NCBI GenBank assembly: GCA_036350795.1
Contig: JAZBNV010000028.1
Location: 7,843-71,842 of the forward strand
Reading direction: 5' to 3'
DNA: 64,000 bases
Origin: JAUVKT01 sp036350795
GTDB lineage: Bacteria; Bacteroidota; Bacteroidia; Bacteroidales; VadinHA17
Shown: positions 44,815 through 52,439 of the stretch, one piece after another
How positions within the stretch are numbered: position 1 is the first letter of the stretch
Layout of the letters: every line of letters starts with the position of its first letter
Translations under genes and position numbers: made by a program
Notes under the pieces: model-generated
The model's database searches: none
Told to the model about the DNA's origin: nothing
What the model saw: only the letters and a program-made list of their open reading frames with translations

Positions 44815-45843
44815 ATGAACGGCTTGTCTGAAATATTAAAGATCGAGAATCTTGAGCTGGGTTATATGGGCTCGGATTATGCTGAAGTGCTTGTATCCGG
44901 GATAAATGCCAGGGCAATTGAAGGTGAAATGATAGCCCTCCTTGGTGCCAATGGCACCGGAAAGAGTACCCTGCTCAGGACAATCCTGGGTATTCACCCC
45001 TGCAGTAAAGGGAATGTTTTTCTCAGGAATAAAGCTGTAAGTGCATACCGGCCCTCTGAGCTATCACGTTTTATAGGTTTTGTTGGAACATCAAGCTCAT
45101 TCCCGGGTAATCTTTCAGTTCGTGAACTTGTTTCGCTCGGGCGTTTTCCCTATACCAACTGGATAGGAAAGATGAAGAAATCAGATTACGACGTGGTTAA
45201 CAGATCAATAGAAAATGTTGGACTGGGCAGGCTGAGCGAAAAGAAACTTGATGAGATGTCTGATGGCGAACGGCAGCGGGCAAATATTGCAAGGGTACTT
45301 GCCCAGGATTCGGATATATTATTACTGGACGAGCCAACTGCCTTTCTTGATCTGCCAAACAGGTATGAGCTGATATACCTTCTTAAGAATATTATCAGCA
45401 TCGAAAAAAAAACAGTTATATACTCCACGCACGATCTTAATATAGCCATCGGCGAGTCAGATAAGATATGGCTGCTCAATCAGGGCCGCCTGTTTGATGG
45501 TGCTCCCGAAGACCTGATGCTGAACGGAAATTTTTCGAACCAGTTCACCAACACCAGGATTAAGTTTGATAATGCCAGCGGAAGCTACATTTATCCAAAA
45601 GAATCAAAAATAAGAGTCAGTGTTTATGGAAGGGGAGAAGTGCTGGATCTTACCCGGAGAGCCCTTTCACGGATAAGTATAATTGCTGATACAGAAGACC
45701 AGGGCGAAAGTGTATGTAAAATATTGGTCAGCGATGCAGATTCACAGCACAAATGGACCCTGGTTCATCAAAACACCGAACATATTTTTTTTAGTATATA
45801 TGATCTTATATACTTCCTGAAGACCGGTCTTTTCAGTGCTTAG
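44815..45843 (+). CDS. btuD: Cobalamin ABC transporter ATPase BtuD with C-terminal extension
   Basis: The 342-residue protein has Walker A GANGTGKST, signature MSDGERQR and Walker B DILLLDEPTAFLD, then STHDLNIAI with the switch histidine. The ATPase domain ends near residue 250. The remaining 90 or so residues form an extra domain, which is a feature of Bacteroidota relatives and absent from the roughly 250-residue E. coli BtuD. It may have a regulatory role. It is the last gene of the B12 operon and overlaps the converging thioredoxin gene by 11 bases. Confidence 0.92.
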   Translation: MNGLSEILKIENLELGYMGSDYAEVLVSGINARAIEGEMIALLGANGTGKSTLLRTILGIHPCSKGNVFLRNKAVSAYRPSELSRFIGFVGTSSSFPGNLSVRELVSLGRFPYTNWIGKMKKSDYDVVNRSIENVGLGRLSEKKLDEMSDGERQRANIARVLAQDSDILLLDEPTAFLDLPNRYELIYLLKNIISIEKKTVIYSTHDLNIAIGESDKIWLLNQGRLFDGAPEDLMLNGNFSNQFTNTRIKFDNASGSYIYPKESKIRVSVYGRGEVLDLTRRALSRISIIADTEDQGESVCKILVSDADSQHKWTLVHQNTEHIFFSIYDLIYFLKTGLFSA

Positions 45844-47254
45844 TCTTTTTGTAGTTGGAAATAAAATCTTCAATCATTTCAACCGATATCTTTTTTGCGA
45901 TAATATTCTTATCCCTGTCGAGGATATATATAAGAGGCGTGGCATTTACATTGTAGAAGAAATCATAATGAGTCGATCTCGTGGGGTCCCAGCCATTAAT
46001 CCAGTTCAGCTCGTGCTCTGCAATATATTGTTCCCATTCTTCCTTACTCCCCTGCGTACAAACAGAAAATACCTCAAAGTCGTTAGCAGAACGATTGTCA
46101 TAAAGTTCTTTCAGCTTTGGGGTTGTGGTCTTGCAGTGACCACAGTTTGGTTCCCAGAAATACAGAATTGTATATTCATTCTTTACATCATACAGCGACC
46201 TGGGAATACCCTCGTAGGTGTTCATAACAAGATTAACGGCCTTTTTGCCAATAAGATTAGGCCTTAGTCTCTCTGCATCTTCTTCAAGACTTTTATAGGT
46301 TTCGTCGCTTATCCAGTAGGCTTTCCCAGAAAGGTAGTAGTCGTCGATTATCTTAACCACAACTCCGTCATGACCCATAATCTGGCTCTCCCTGAACTGA
46401 TTAAAAAGAAAAACTACCATATACCTGAACATAGTCGAATCTGCCTCGGTAAGTGAAACTATCTCAGGTATATGACGAATTAAGGTGTCCGGATGCTGAA
46501 TTAGAATCCTGGAAAAATATGTCTTTAATCTGCCATATAGAACGGGCGTTCTTATTAAGCGTGAATCTGACAGGTCTACATTGTCAAAAAAGTGTTTAAC
46601 GTTATAGTTATACTGCATTATCCACCTTAGTGAGTCGGGATTGTGAGAATCAGGAGCTATGTTGAATTCGGCTTGTTCCATAGGGATAAGAGCCCTTACA
46701 AGCAAGGAAAGAAAGGAACCGGGCTTACTGTCGGCAGTTTCTTTAAGAAATTCAACCATGGTCTTTTCATAATCTGTAATCATCTCCTGCAGGATTGCCG
46801 TTGAATCCTGGCTGCTTTTGTTTTGCTCAAGACGGGTCTTAAGATTTCTTGAATGCTCCTGCATCCCGATCCATTTTCTCTGGTATTGTATAAAACTGGT
46901 ATTTTCTTCACTGCCATCTACTTTCATGGTTCCAACAATATCATCTTTTGAGCAGCTGATACTGAAAAACTGGTCATCATCAATTATAATATCAAAATAC
47001 CTGTTATCGGGCAGCAAAATAATATACAGGCCCTGGTCCAGCATCTCCTCGCCTTCATATATTCCGTAGCCTTCAGAATCAGTTGTAATGGTATCTTTAA
47101 TATATTGTTTATCGCCCAGGTGGTAGCCAATGGTAAGTATACTGTCCTCATTACCCTCTATAGTGATTTCCAGTTTAAATCCCTGTGCTTTCACCATCAT
47201 TGCCGGAAGCAGGAATATTGCTATTATGCTGAAAAGGATCTTTGTAATTTTCAT
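45833..47254 (-). CDS. TlpA-like thioredoxin-fold protein with DUF4369/DUF5106-type N-terminus
   Basis: The 473-residue product has a signal peptide (MKITKILFSIIAIFLLPAMM to VKAQ, quoted in parts), a beta-rich N-terminal domain (about 25-115), a helical DUF5106-like middle (about 120-330) and a C-terminal thioredoxin/TlpA domain (about 335-473). The active site is WEPNCGHCKTTTP, a CGHC pair. A cis-proline is visible in NATPLIYI. It is likely a periplasmic thiol reductant or disulfide exchange protein. The CGHC motif is more oxidising in DsbA/PDI-like proteins, so the redox direction is open. Its end overlaps btuD by 11 bases. Confidence 0.87.
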   Translation of the reverse strand: MKITKILFSIIAIFLLPAMMVKAQGFKLEITIEGNEDSILTIGYHLGDKQYIKDTITTDSEGYGIYEGEEMLDQGLYIILLPDNRYFDIIIDDDQFFSISCSKDDIVGTMKVDGSEENTSFIQYQRKWIGMQEHSRNLKTRLEQNKSSQDSTAILQEMITDYEKTMVEFLKETADSKPGSFLSLLVRALIPMEQAEFNIAPDSHNPDSLRWIMQYNYNVKHFFDNVDLSDSRLIRTPVLYGRLKTYFSRILIQHPDTLIRHIPEIVSLTEADSTMFRYMVVFLFNQFRESQIMGHDGVVVKIIDDYYLSGKAYWISDETYKSLEEDAERLRPNLIGKKAVNLVMNTYEGIPRSLYDVKNEYTILYFWEPNCGHCKTTTPKLKELYDNRSANDFEVFSVCTQGSKEEWEQYIAEHELNWINGWDPTRSTHYDFFYNVNATPLIYILDRDKNIIAKKISVEMIEDFISNYKKTKH

Positions 47255-47278
47255 TTATTGCTTATTTGAGATCAGATG

Positions 47279-47286
47279 CAAAAATA
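47279..47286 (-). promoter_or_regulatory. Bacteroidota -7 promoter box on the reverse strand (TATTTTTG)
   Basis: The reverse strand reads TATTTTTG, matching TAnnTTTG, 25 bases upstream of the TlpA-like start codon. Transcription would start near 47272. Confidence 0.5.
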
Positions 47287-47368
47287 TAGTTTACAAATAC
47301 ATTGCCAAAATTGAAAAGGTGATTCACAGTATTTTATATCTTTACACTTTCAATGGACAGCTAAGGGT

Positions 47369-48286
47369 ATGATATCTATTTGTATTCCGGTTTATAATTA
47401 TGATTTAACCTCTCTTGTAAATTGTCTGCATACAGCAATTGAAGATTCAGAGATTTATGGTGAGATCATAATAGGAGCTGATGGTTGCGATAATTCTTTC
47501 CTGGAATCATATAAGATGTTAACCAGTCTTAATAAGGTAAGATTACATATCTCTGAAAAGAATATTGGCAGGGCAGCCATCAGGAATGAGATTACCGCGG
47601 CTTCAAAAGGTTCTTTTCTTTTGTTTATCGATGCTGATGCCCTTGTTGTATCGAATGCAAGGGATTATCTTGATCGTTATGTGCAATACCTGGATTCAGC
47701 GCCTGTAATATGCGGCGGAGTACAGTACAGGGAAACAGAGCCCGACGATCCTGACAAATATCTTCGGTGGCGCTATGGTCACTTCAGGGAGATGAAAGCG
47801 GCAAAAACAAGGAATAAGAAAGCATATGCCTCATTTTCGGGCTTTAATTTTCTTCTTGAAAGATCTGTAGCTGAGAAGATCAGGTTTAATGAGGAATTTG
47901 TTAAGTACGGGCATGAGGACACTCTCTTTGGCTTCCAGCTTTTGAACGCAGGCATTCCTGTCCTTCATATCGATAACTCCCTCCTGCACGATGGTCTTGA
48001 ACCAAACAGAATATTCCTCGGTAAAACAAGCGAAGGCATTGGTAACCTGAGCAAACTATATGATCTGGTAAAAAACAAGAAACAGCTTGGACGTGTCGTC
48101 AGGCTGGTGAAAGCATACAATTATATAAAGATTCCGGGACTCGACAGGGTGCTCTGTAATATATATTTAAAACGGAGAAGAAGAATTGAAATAATTGTAA
48201 GATCAAGAAAAACATCACTGCGTATGTTTGATCTCTATAAGCTTTCCCTGTTCTGCTATCACAGGATTAAGAAACCTCTCGACTAG
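47369..48286 (+). CDS. Family 2 glycosyltransferase
   Basis: The 305-residue protein has a GT-A fold: the N-terminal ISICIPVYNYD, IIIGADGCDNSF, ISEKNIGRAAIRNEI, the nucleotide-sugar/metal DxD motif in LLFIDADALVV, and GYGHEDTLFGFQLL-like FVKYGHEDTLFGF (the late acceptor-site ED motif). It lacks membrane helices. It probably adds a sugar to a surface glycan or lipid, but no other glycan genes lie nearby. Its last 4 bases overlap the opposing deformylase gene. Confidence 0.9.
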   Translation: MISICIPVYNYDLTSLVNCLHTAIEDSEIYGEIIIGADGCDNSFLESYKMLTSLNKVRLHISEKNIGRAAIRNEITAASKGSFLLFIDADALVVSNARDYLDRYVQYLDSAPVICGGVQYRETEPDDPDKYLRWRYGHFREMKAAKTRNKKAYASFSGFNFLLERSVAEKIRFNEEFVKYGHEDTLFGFQLLNAGIPVLHIDNSLLHDGLEPNRIFLGKTSEGIGNLSKLYDLVKNKKQLGRVVRLVKAYNYIKIPGLDRVLCNIYLKRRRRIEIIVRSRKTSLRMFDLYKLSLFCYHRIKKPLD

Positions 48287-48768
48287 GGCTTGCCCCACCT
48301 GAACGACCTGCTGTCTATAGCCCTTTCTGTGGCAAGTATTCCATCCAGGTGATCATATTCGTGCTGTATTAATTCTGCCATATCATCACTTAAATCCCAT
48401 TCCTCCTTTTCCCAGTTGAGATTCATAAACGAGATTCTCAGGTGCTTATGCCTCAGTACCTTCACAAAAAGATCAGGAAAACTCATACAATCATCCCAAA
48501 GCTCCATCATTTCGTCGCTTGCATATTCTATTTTCGGGTTAATTAACAGGTACCTGCTGTCGGTATCTATAGCTATAACCCTTTTCAGCAATCCTGTTTG
48601 TGGTGCTGCAATTGCCCTTCCCCTTCCGTAAACATCCCTGAATTCCCTTATTAGTCTCCACATCAGGTCGAAATGTGGAAGCAGCTCTTCTACTTCATCC
48701 CTTCTGAGTTCCAGGGATTTTTTATACAATATCGGATCACCGATCTTCCTTATTTCACTCAGGCTCAT
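48283..48768 (-). CDS. Divergent peptide deformylase-like protein
   Basis: The 161-residue protein has the three deformylase motifs in altered form. Motif 1 GxGxAAxQ reads GRAIAAPQ. Motif 2 EGCxS reads DDCMS, keeping the metal-binding cysteine but losing Glu and Gly. Motif 3 HExxH is intact in IQHEYDHLDGIL. Metal ligands (Cys, two His) and the catalytic Glu and Gln are present, so it could be active. Deformylase removes the formyl group from new proteins. The divergence suggests a secondary enzyme rather than the main housekeeping one. It overlaps the upstream PLP enzyme by 4 bases, so both are coexpressed. Confidence 0.83.
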   Translation of the reverse strand: MSLSEIRKIGDPILYKKSLELRRDEVEELLPHFDLMWRLIREFRDVYGRGRAIAAPQTGLLKRVIAIDTDSRYLLINPKIEYASDEMMELWDDCMSFPDLFVKVLRHKHLRISFMNLNWEKEEWDLSDDMAELIQHEYDHLDGILATERAIDSRSFRWGKP

Positions 48769-49877
48769 AATGTATCCCGGTATTTAATTTGCATATGATC
48801 TGCCCTGGTGCCGTCGCCAAGCAAATATCCTCCCAGGGCTTCAGCCGTAAGACATGAGTGTACAGGTATAATATATACAAGATCACCTATTGAGACAGAT
48901 CCCGGCACTCCGTCACTGTACCTCAAAATGCCATGCTCCTGTGACAGGCTTTCAAGATAAACAGGCTCAGAAGGAAGTGCCCGGCCATCTCCATTTTTCC
49001 CGATAAGCAATCCATATACCTTTCGTCCCTCCGTTTCGGCATATTCTTTTGAGAAATGAATTCCTCCTCCATAAATTACCACCCTGGACCTGTCAGAGGA
49101 GATATCTGCAACAGGACAGGCTACTCTTACAGCTACCTGGTCAAGCCTGCACGATCCGATAAAATATTGCATCAGATCGTAAAATACAAAATTACCGGGT
49201 CGCAGTTCATCAATCCCTTTAAACTCATTGCAAACTGATGCCGAGGGTGTGTCACCGACAGATAAAAGCAGTGACGGATCTCCGATACTGTCTCTTGCAT
49301 ATATAAGTCTTTCGGCAGATAACTCAGAGATCTTCTGTATTTCTTCCCTGCTTTTTGCTTTGTAGGTGTTGCCTGAGTGTGTCATCAGGCCTTTTATACT
49401 TATATACTTACACTGCTTAAGAATCCGGTATGTCTCACGAAGGCCGGCTGAATTGTCCCATAAGCTGCCTGATCTGCCATAACCTGTATCAGTTTTGATC
49501 ATAACACTGACCTTAAAATTGCAGTCCCTTGCAAGCAGTTCGGCCGACTGCGGGCCTGTTATGCACAGGCCAAGATTTGTTTTACCCGCCAGGTCTCTTA
49601 TCTCATTCACTTCCATGGGATTATACGGGAAAGCAATAAGAATATCTTCCCATCCATCCTTACAAAAATATTCAGCCATTCTTACAGATGAAACACATAT
49701 TTTATCAACTCCGTATTCCCTGAACCATCTTCCTGTTTTATGCGACTGGTGAGTTTTGAAATGAGGTCTGAAAGTAAGACCCATTGCAGCAGTTTTTTCG
49801 GTCATTTCCCTTATGTTCTTCCTGCAAAGGGCCTCATCCAGTAATAAGGTAGGAGTTTTTATTGTCATATTGCCCAC
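48765..49877 (-). CDS. DSD1/alanine-racemase-like PLP enzyme (D-threonine aldolase/D-serine dehydratase family)
   Basis: The 370-residue protein has a fold III PLP N-terminal domain: TPTLLLDEALCRKNI, then RPHFKTHQSH with the PLP lysine (Lys in FKTH), LMTHSGNTY and SVGDTPSAS. The C-terminal domain (about 265-370) has GGGIHFSKEY and a metal-site-like IIPVHSCLTAEAL. This is the pattern of D-threonine aldolases and DSD1-type D-serine dehydratases. The exact amino acid substrate is unknown. An inner ATG (MTIKTP) three codons on is also possible. It overlaps the deformylase gene. Confidence 0.87.
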   Translation of the reverse strand: MGNMTIKTPTLLLDEALCRKNIREMTEKTAAMGLTFRPHFKTHQSHKTGRWFREYGVDKICVSSVRMAEYFCKDGWEDILIAFPYNPMEVNEIRDLAGKTNLGLCITGPQSAELLARDCNFKVSVMIKTDTGYGRSGSLWDNSAGLRETYRILKQCKYISIKGLMTHSGNTYKAKSREEIQKISELSAERLIYARDSIGDPSLLLSVGDTPSASVCNEFKGIDELRPGNFVFYDLMQYFIGSCRLDQVAVRVACPVADISSDRSRVVIYGGGIHFSKEYAETEGRKVYGLLIGKNGDGRALPSEPVYLESLSQEHGILRYSDGVPGSVSIGDLVYIIPVHSCLTAEALGGYLLGDGTRADHMQIKYRDTL

Positions 49878-49938
49878 ATTCTTATGTTACTGTAAAAGTA
49901 CTAAAATATAGATATTAAAGTTTGTCTTATTCTCTTTG

Positions 49939-49946
49939 TATATTTG
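49939..49946 (+). promoter_or_regulatory. Bacteroidota -7 promoter box (TATATTTG)
   Basis: An exact TAnnTTTG match lies 22 bases before the ATG of the YihY-family gene. A TTTG at 49921-49924 could be the -33 element, but the spacing is shorter than usual. Confidence 0.55.
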
Positions 49947-49967
49947 GAATATTAAATTCAGACAGTT

Positions 49968-51308
49968 ATGAGAAGCAGAGTTACAAACTGGATAAGGGTT
50001 AAGCTTAAATATATTACCGAAGACATCTGGCACATACCCCTGGGCGATCTGCCCCGAAGGCAATCATTCCTGATAAGGGAAATCAGGATTATAGTGCTTG
50101 CCTTTAAAGGCTTTACAGAAGATAAAGTACAGTTGAGGGCATCGGCTCTGACTTTTAATACCCTTCTGTCAATTGTACCTATAGCAGCACTTGCCTTTGG
50201 TATAGCACAGGGATTTGGATTTGACAGGAAGCTGGAGACCGAGATTATGAACAGTTTTCATGGTCACGAGAAAGTAATGGAATATGTATTGAACCTTGCG
50301 CGTGGCTTCTTCGATAAACTTGAGCCTGGCTTAATGGCAATTATCGGACTTGCAATCCTTATCTGGTCGGTGATGCAGGTTTTGAGCCATATTGAAAAAT
50401 CCTTCAACCATATATGGCAGATTAAAAAAGGGCGGCCCTGGGGCAGGAAGTTTGCAGATTACCTTTCAATTATGATTATAGCACCGGTATTTCTTATCCT
50501 GTCGGGAAGTGTTACTGTCCTTATCTCTACCATGCTGGAAGAGTTTTCTGCCAGGATAGGAGTTTTAAACAGTCTCAAACCTGCAATTGTCTTTCTTCTG
50601 AGATTCACTCCCTTCTTTATTATGTGGACTGTATTTACACTATTGTACCTTGTAATGCCAAATACACGGGTTAAATTCAGATCAGCCCTCGTTGCCGGTA
50701 TTATTGCCGGTACAATATTCCAGATAGTGCAGATTCTATATATTAATTTCCAGGTAGGTGTTTCAAAGTATAATGCAATATACGGGAGTTTCGCAGCTTT
50801 TCCACTGTTTATTATCTGGATGCAGATAAGCTGGCTTATAGTTCTCCTGGGAGCTGAGCTTTCTTTTGCTAATCAGAATGTCCATAAGTATGAATTTGAA
50901 TATTCTTCACTTAAAATAAGCGATGGCCAGATAAGGCACTTGCTTCTTATGATATTAAGCCTGGTTGTAACACGGTTCAGGAGCGGAGAATCTGCGCTTT
51001 CGGCAACAGAGATTTCACGACGCTTCCAGGTTCCGGTAAGGATAACCAGGGAGGTGCTTTACAGGCTCACCCAGGCTTCATTATTAACAGAGATCCAGGT
51101 TGAATACCCCAAGGAGAGAATTTACCAGCCAGCAGTAGATCCTTCGCTGCTCACTATCCATTATGTATTGTCGAAGATCGACAATGTGGGCACAGTCGAT
51201 TTGCCTGTTCTCAAGGACAAAGAGTTTAACAGAATAGCACAAATCCTGGCTTCGTTCTCAGAAAAGATAAAAGATTCTGAAGAGAACATACCCTTATACG
51301 CCCTCTGA
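49968..51308 (+). CDS. YihY/BrkB-family membrane protein with C-terminal winged-helix region
   Basis: The 446-residue protein has a YihY domain with about six membrane helices (residues about 60-310). It shows the family segments ASALTFNTLLSIVPIAALAFG, FNHIWQIKKGRPWGRKFADY, NAIYGSFAAFPLFIIWMQISW and LLGAELSFANQN (quoted in parts). A cytoplasmic tail (about 330-420) has a winged-helix look (LSATEISRRFQVPVRITREVLYRL). Members were once called ribonuclease BN, but that activity belongs to another protein. The function is unknown. The gene's end overlaps the opposing BioG-like gene by 15 bases. Confidence 0.9.
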   Translation: MRSRVTNWIRVKLKYITEDIWHIPLGDLPRRQSFLIREIRIIVLAFKGFTEDKVQLRASALTFNTLLSIVPIAALAFGIAQGFGFDRKLETEIMNSFHGHEKVMEYVLNLARGFFDKLEPGLMAIIGLAILIWSVMQVLSHIEKSFNHIWQIKKGRPWGRKFADYLSIMIIAPVFLILSGSVTVLISTMLEEFSARIGVLNSLKPAIVFLLRFTPFFIMWTVFTLLYLVMPNTRVKFRSALVAGIIAGTIFQIVQILYINFQVGVSKYNAIYGSFAAFPLFIIWMQISWLIVLLGAELSFANQNVHKYEFEYSSLKISDGQIRHLLLMILSLVVTRFRSGESALSATEISRRFQVPVRITREVLYRLTQASLLTEIQVEYPKERIYQPAVDPSLLTIHYVLSKIDNVGTVDLPVLKDKEFNRIAQILASFSEKIKDSEENIPLYAL

Positions 51309-51998
51309 TTCTTTCTTGCCTGCCGAAGACTTAAGGTAATTTATCATTTCCATAAAACTCTCCCAATGAAAGAAAGGGTAGTGGGGGAGTTCAAGGCTTA
51401 CAAGACTGGTGCTTTCTCTTTTCGACCAGTACCCTCTTACATTCTTATAGGGAAAAATCCTGTCACCGGGTGAGGCAACTGCAATGTCCCACCTGTACTT
51501 CAGATCATTTGTTTCCATTATCCTGTTATACATCCAACGCAGTTCTTCCCTGAATGAGTCTACACTCCTTCGTGATGTACGGTCCCTGTACTTATCCAGT
51601 GTTGTCTTGTCCCCAAAGAGCCTCAGGTTAAACTTCTCCATGCCCTGGTCGCTCAGCTTGTTAAGAGTACCCTCGAAAATATCAAGCGGAACCCCGTAAA
51701 GGTCATCAGCAGGAACCGGCGTTCCATTAATGGCAATCGACAGGTCGGGCTCCAGTCCCATTGAGGATGAAAGGTACTCAGCAGCCCAGATACCCAGCGA
51801 CCATCCAATAAGGGTAATATGCTCGTAGGTCTTTTCTTCTGGCAGAATAAGGGGCTCATCAGCCGAATAGTTATAATAAAGAATAAGGTCGTGTTCATGC
51901 GTGCATAAAGGCAGGAATGCATTCTGGTCGGTTCCCCATCCGCCAAAAACAATGATCAGGTTAGTGTTAGCCTCTCTTCTGCGTATATAGGTCTTCAT
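51294..51998 (-). CDS. bioG: BioG-like (DUF452) alpha/beta hydrolase
   Basis: The 234-residue protein resembles the BioG family, which frees pimeloyl-ACP from its methyl ester at the end of pimelate synthesis in biotin biosynthesis. Motifs are IIVFGGWGTDQNAFLPL near the start, IGWSLGIWAAEY with the nucleophilic Ser, SIAINGTPVP, and a C-terminal His in LPHYPFFHW. The catalytic acid is probably the Asp in ASPGDRIFP. No bioC, bioF or other biotin gene is in the window, so the role is inferred from family only. It converges on the YihY gene. Confidence 0.82.
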   Translation of the reverse strand: MKTYIRRREANTNLIIVFGGWGTDQNAFLPLCTHEHDLILYYNYSADEPLILPEEKTYEHITLIGWSLGIWAAEYLSSSMGLEPDLSIAINGTPVPADDLYGVPLDIFEGTLNKLSDQGMEKFNLRLFGDKTTLDKYRDRTSRRSVDSFREELRWMYNRIMETNDLKYRWDIAVASPGDRIFPYKNVRGYWSKRESTSLVSLELPHYPFFHWESFMEMINYLKSSAGKKESEGV

Positions 51999-52024
51999 TA
52001 AATAAGGAATGAAAAAAGATCATG

Positions 52025-52032
52025 CAAATATA
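52025..52032 (-). promoter_or_regulatory. Bacteroidota -7 promoter box on the reverse strand (TATATTTG)
   Basis: The reverse strand reads TATATTTG, an exact TAnnTTTG match, 27 bases upstream of the BioG-like start codon. Confidence 0.55.
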
Positions 52033-52408
52033 GTGATGAATGATATAAATAGAAAAAGAGGAGAAAAACTGGTCGATGTTACAGGGAACGGGTGCGTTTT
52101 TTCGACCCGGAATCTACTGTCTGATAAAAGAAAGGCGTAGTGCCTAATTTGAAAGTCAATGTCTGCAATACAATCCTGCCTTCACCTAACCAATATGTTT
52201 TATCTCCTCTTTCAGCTCTAAGAGCCGTCTAACAAATATAAATGATTAAATTAAAAATTCAAAAAAATATTGCAGAACATTTAAAATATCAGGGGCTTCT
52301 TATTTGCTGAACACCTCCCTAACCTGCCCCTGGTGCACAATAGGAGATAAAATACATTTTGCCATGTAAAAATTGATATAAACCATTTTTTTGATAGAAC
52401 TTCTGGAT
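52033..52408. other. Intergenic region between BioG-like and aconitase-like genes
   Basis: No credible protein gene is seen in this stretch. It holds a second exact -7-type box on the reverse strand (TATATTTG, 52233-52240), which has no gene directly after it. There is also a small hairpin CGGGT...ACCCG (52089-52109) with a T-run loop. The region could contain a short untranslated RNA on the reverse strand or a long leader for the BioG-like gene. Nothing matches a known riboswitch by eye. Confidence 0.4.
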
Positions 52409-52416
52409 TACATTTG
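52409..52416 (+). promoter_or_regulatory. Bacteroidota -7 promoter box (TACATTTG)
   Basis: An exact TAnnTTTG match lies 23 bases before ATG 52440. It overlaps the alternative GTG start at 52416, which would then not be in the transcript. This supports ATG 52440 as the real start of the aconitase-like gene. A TTG at 52391 is a possible upstream element at short spacing. Confidence 0.6.
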
Positions 52417-52439
52417 TGATTAAACATAAAAACACACCT

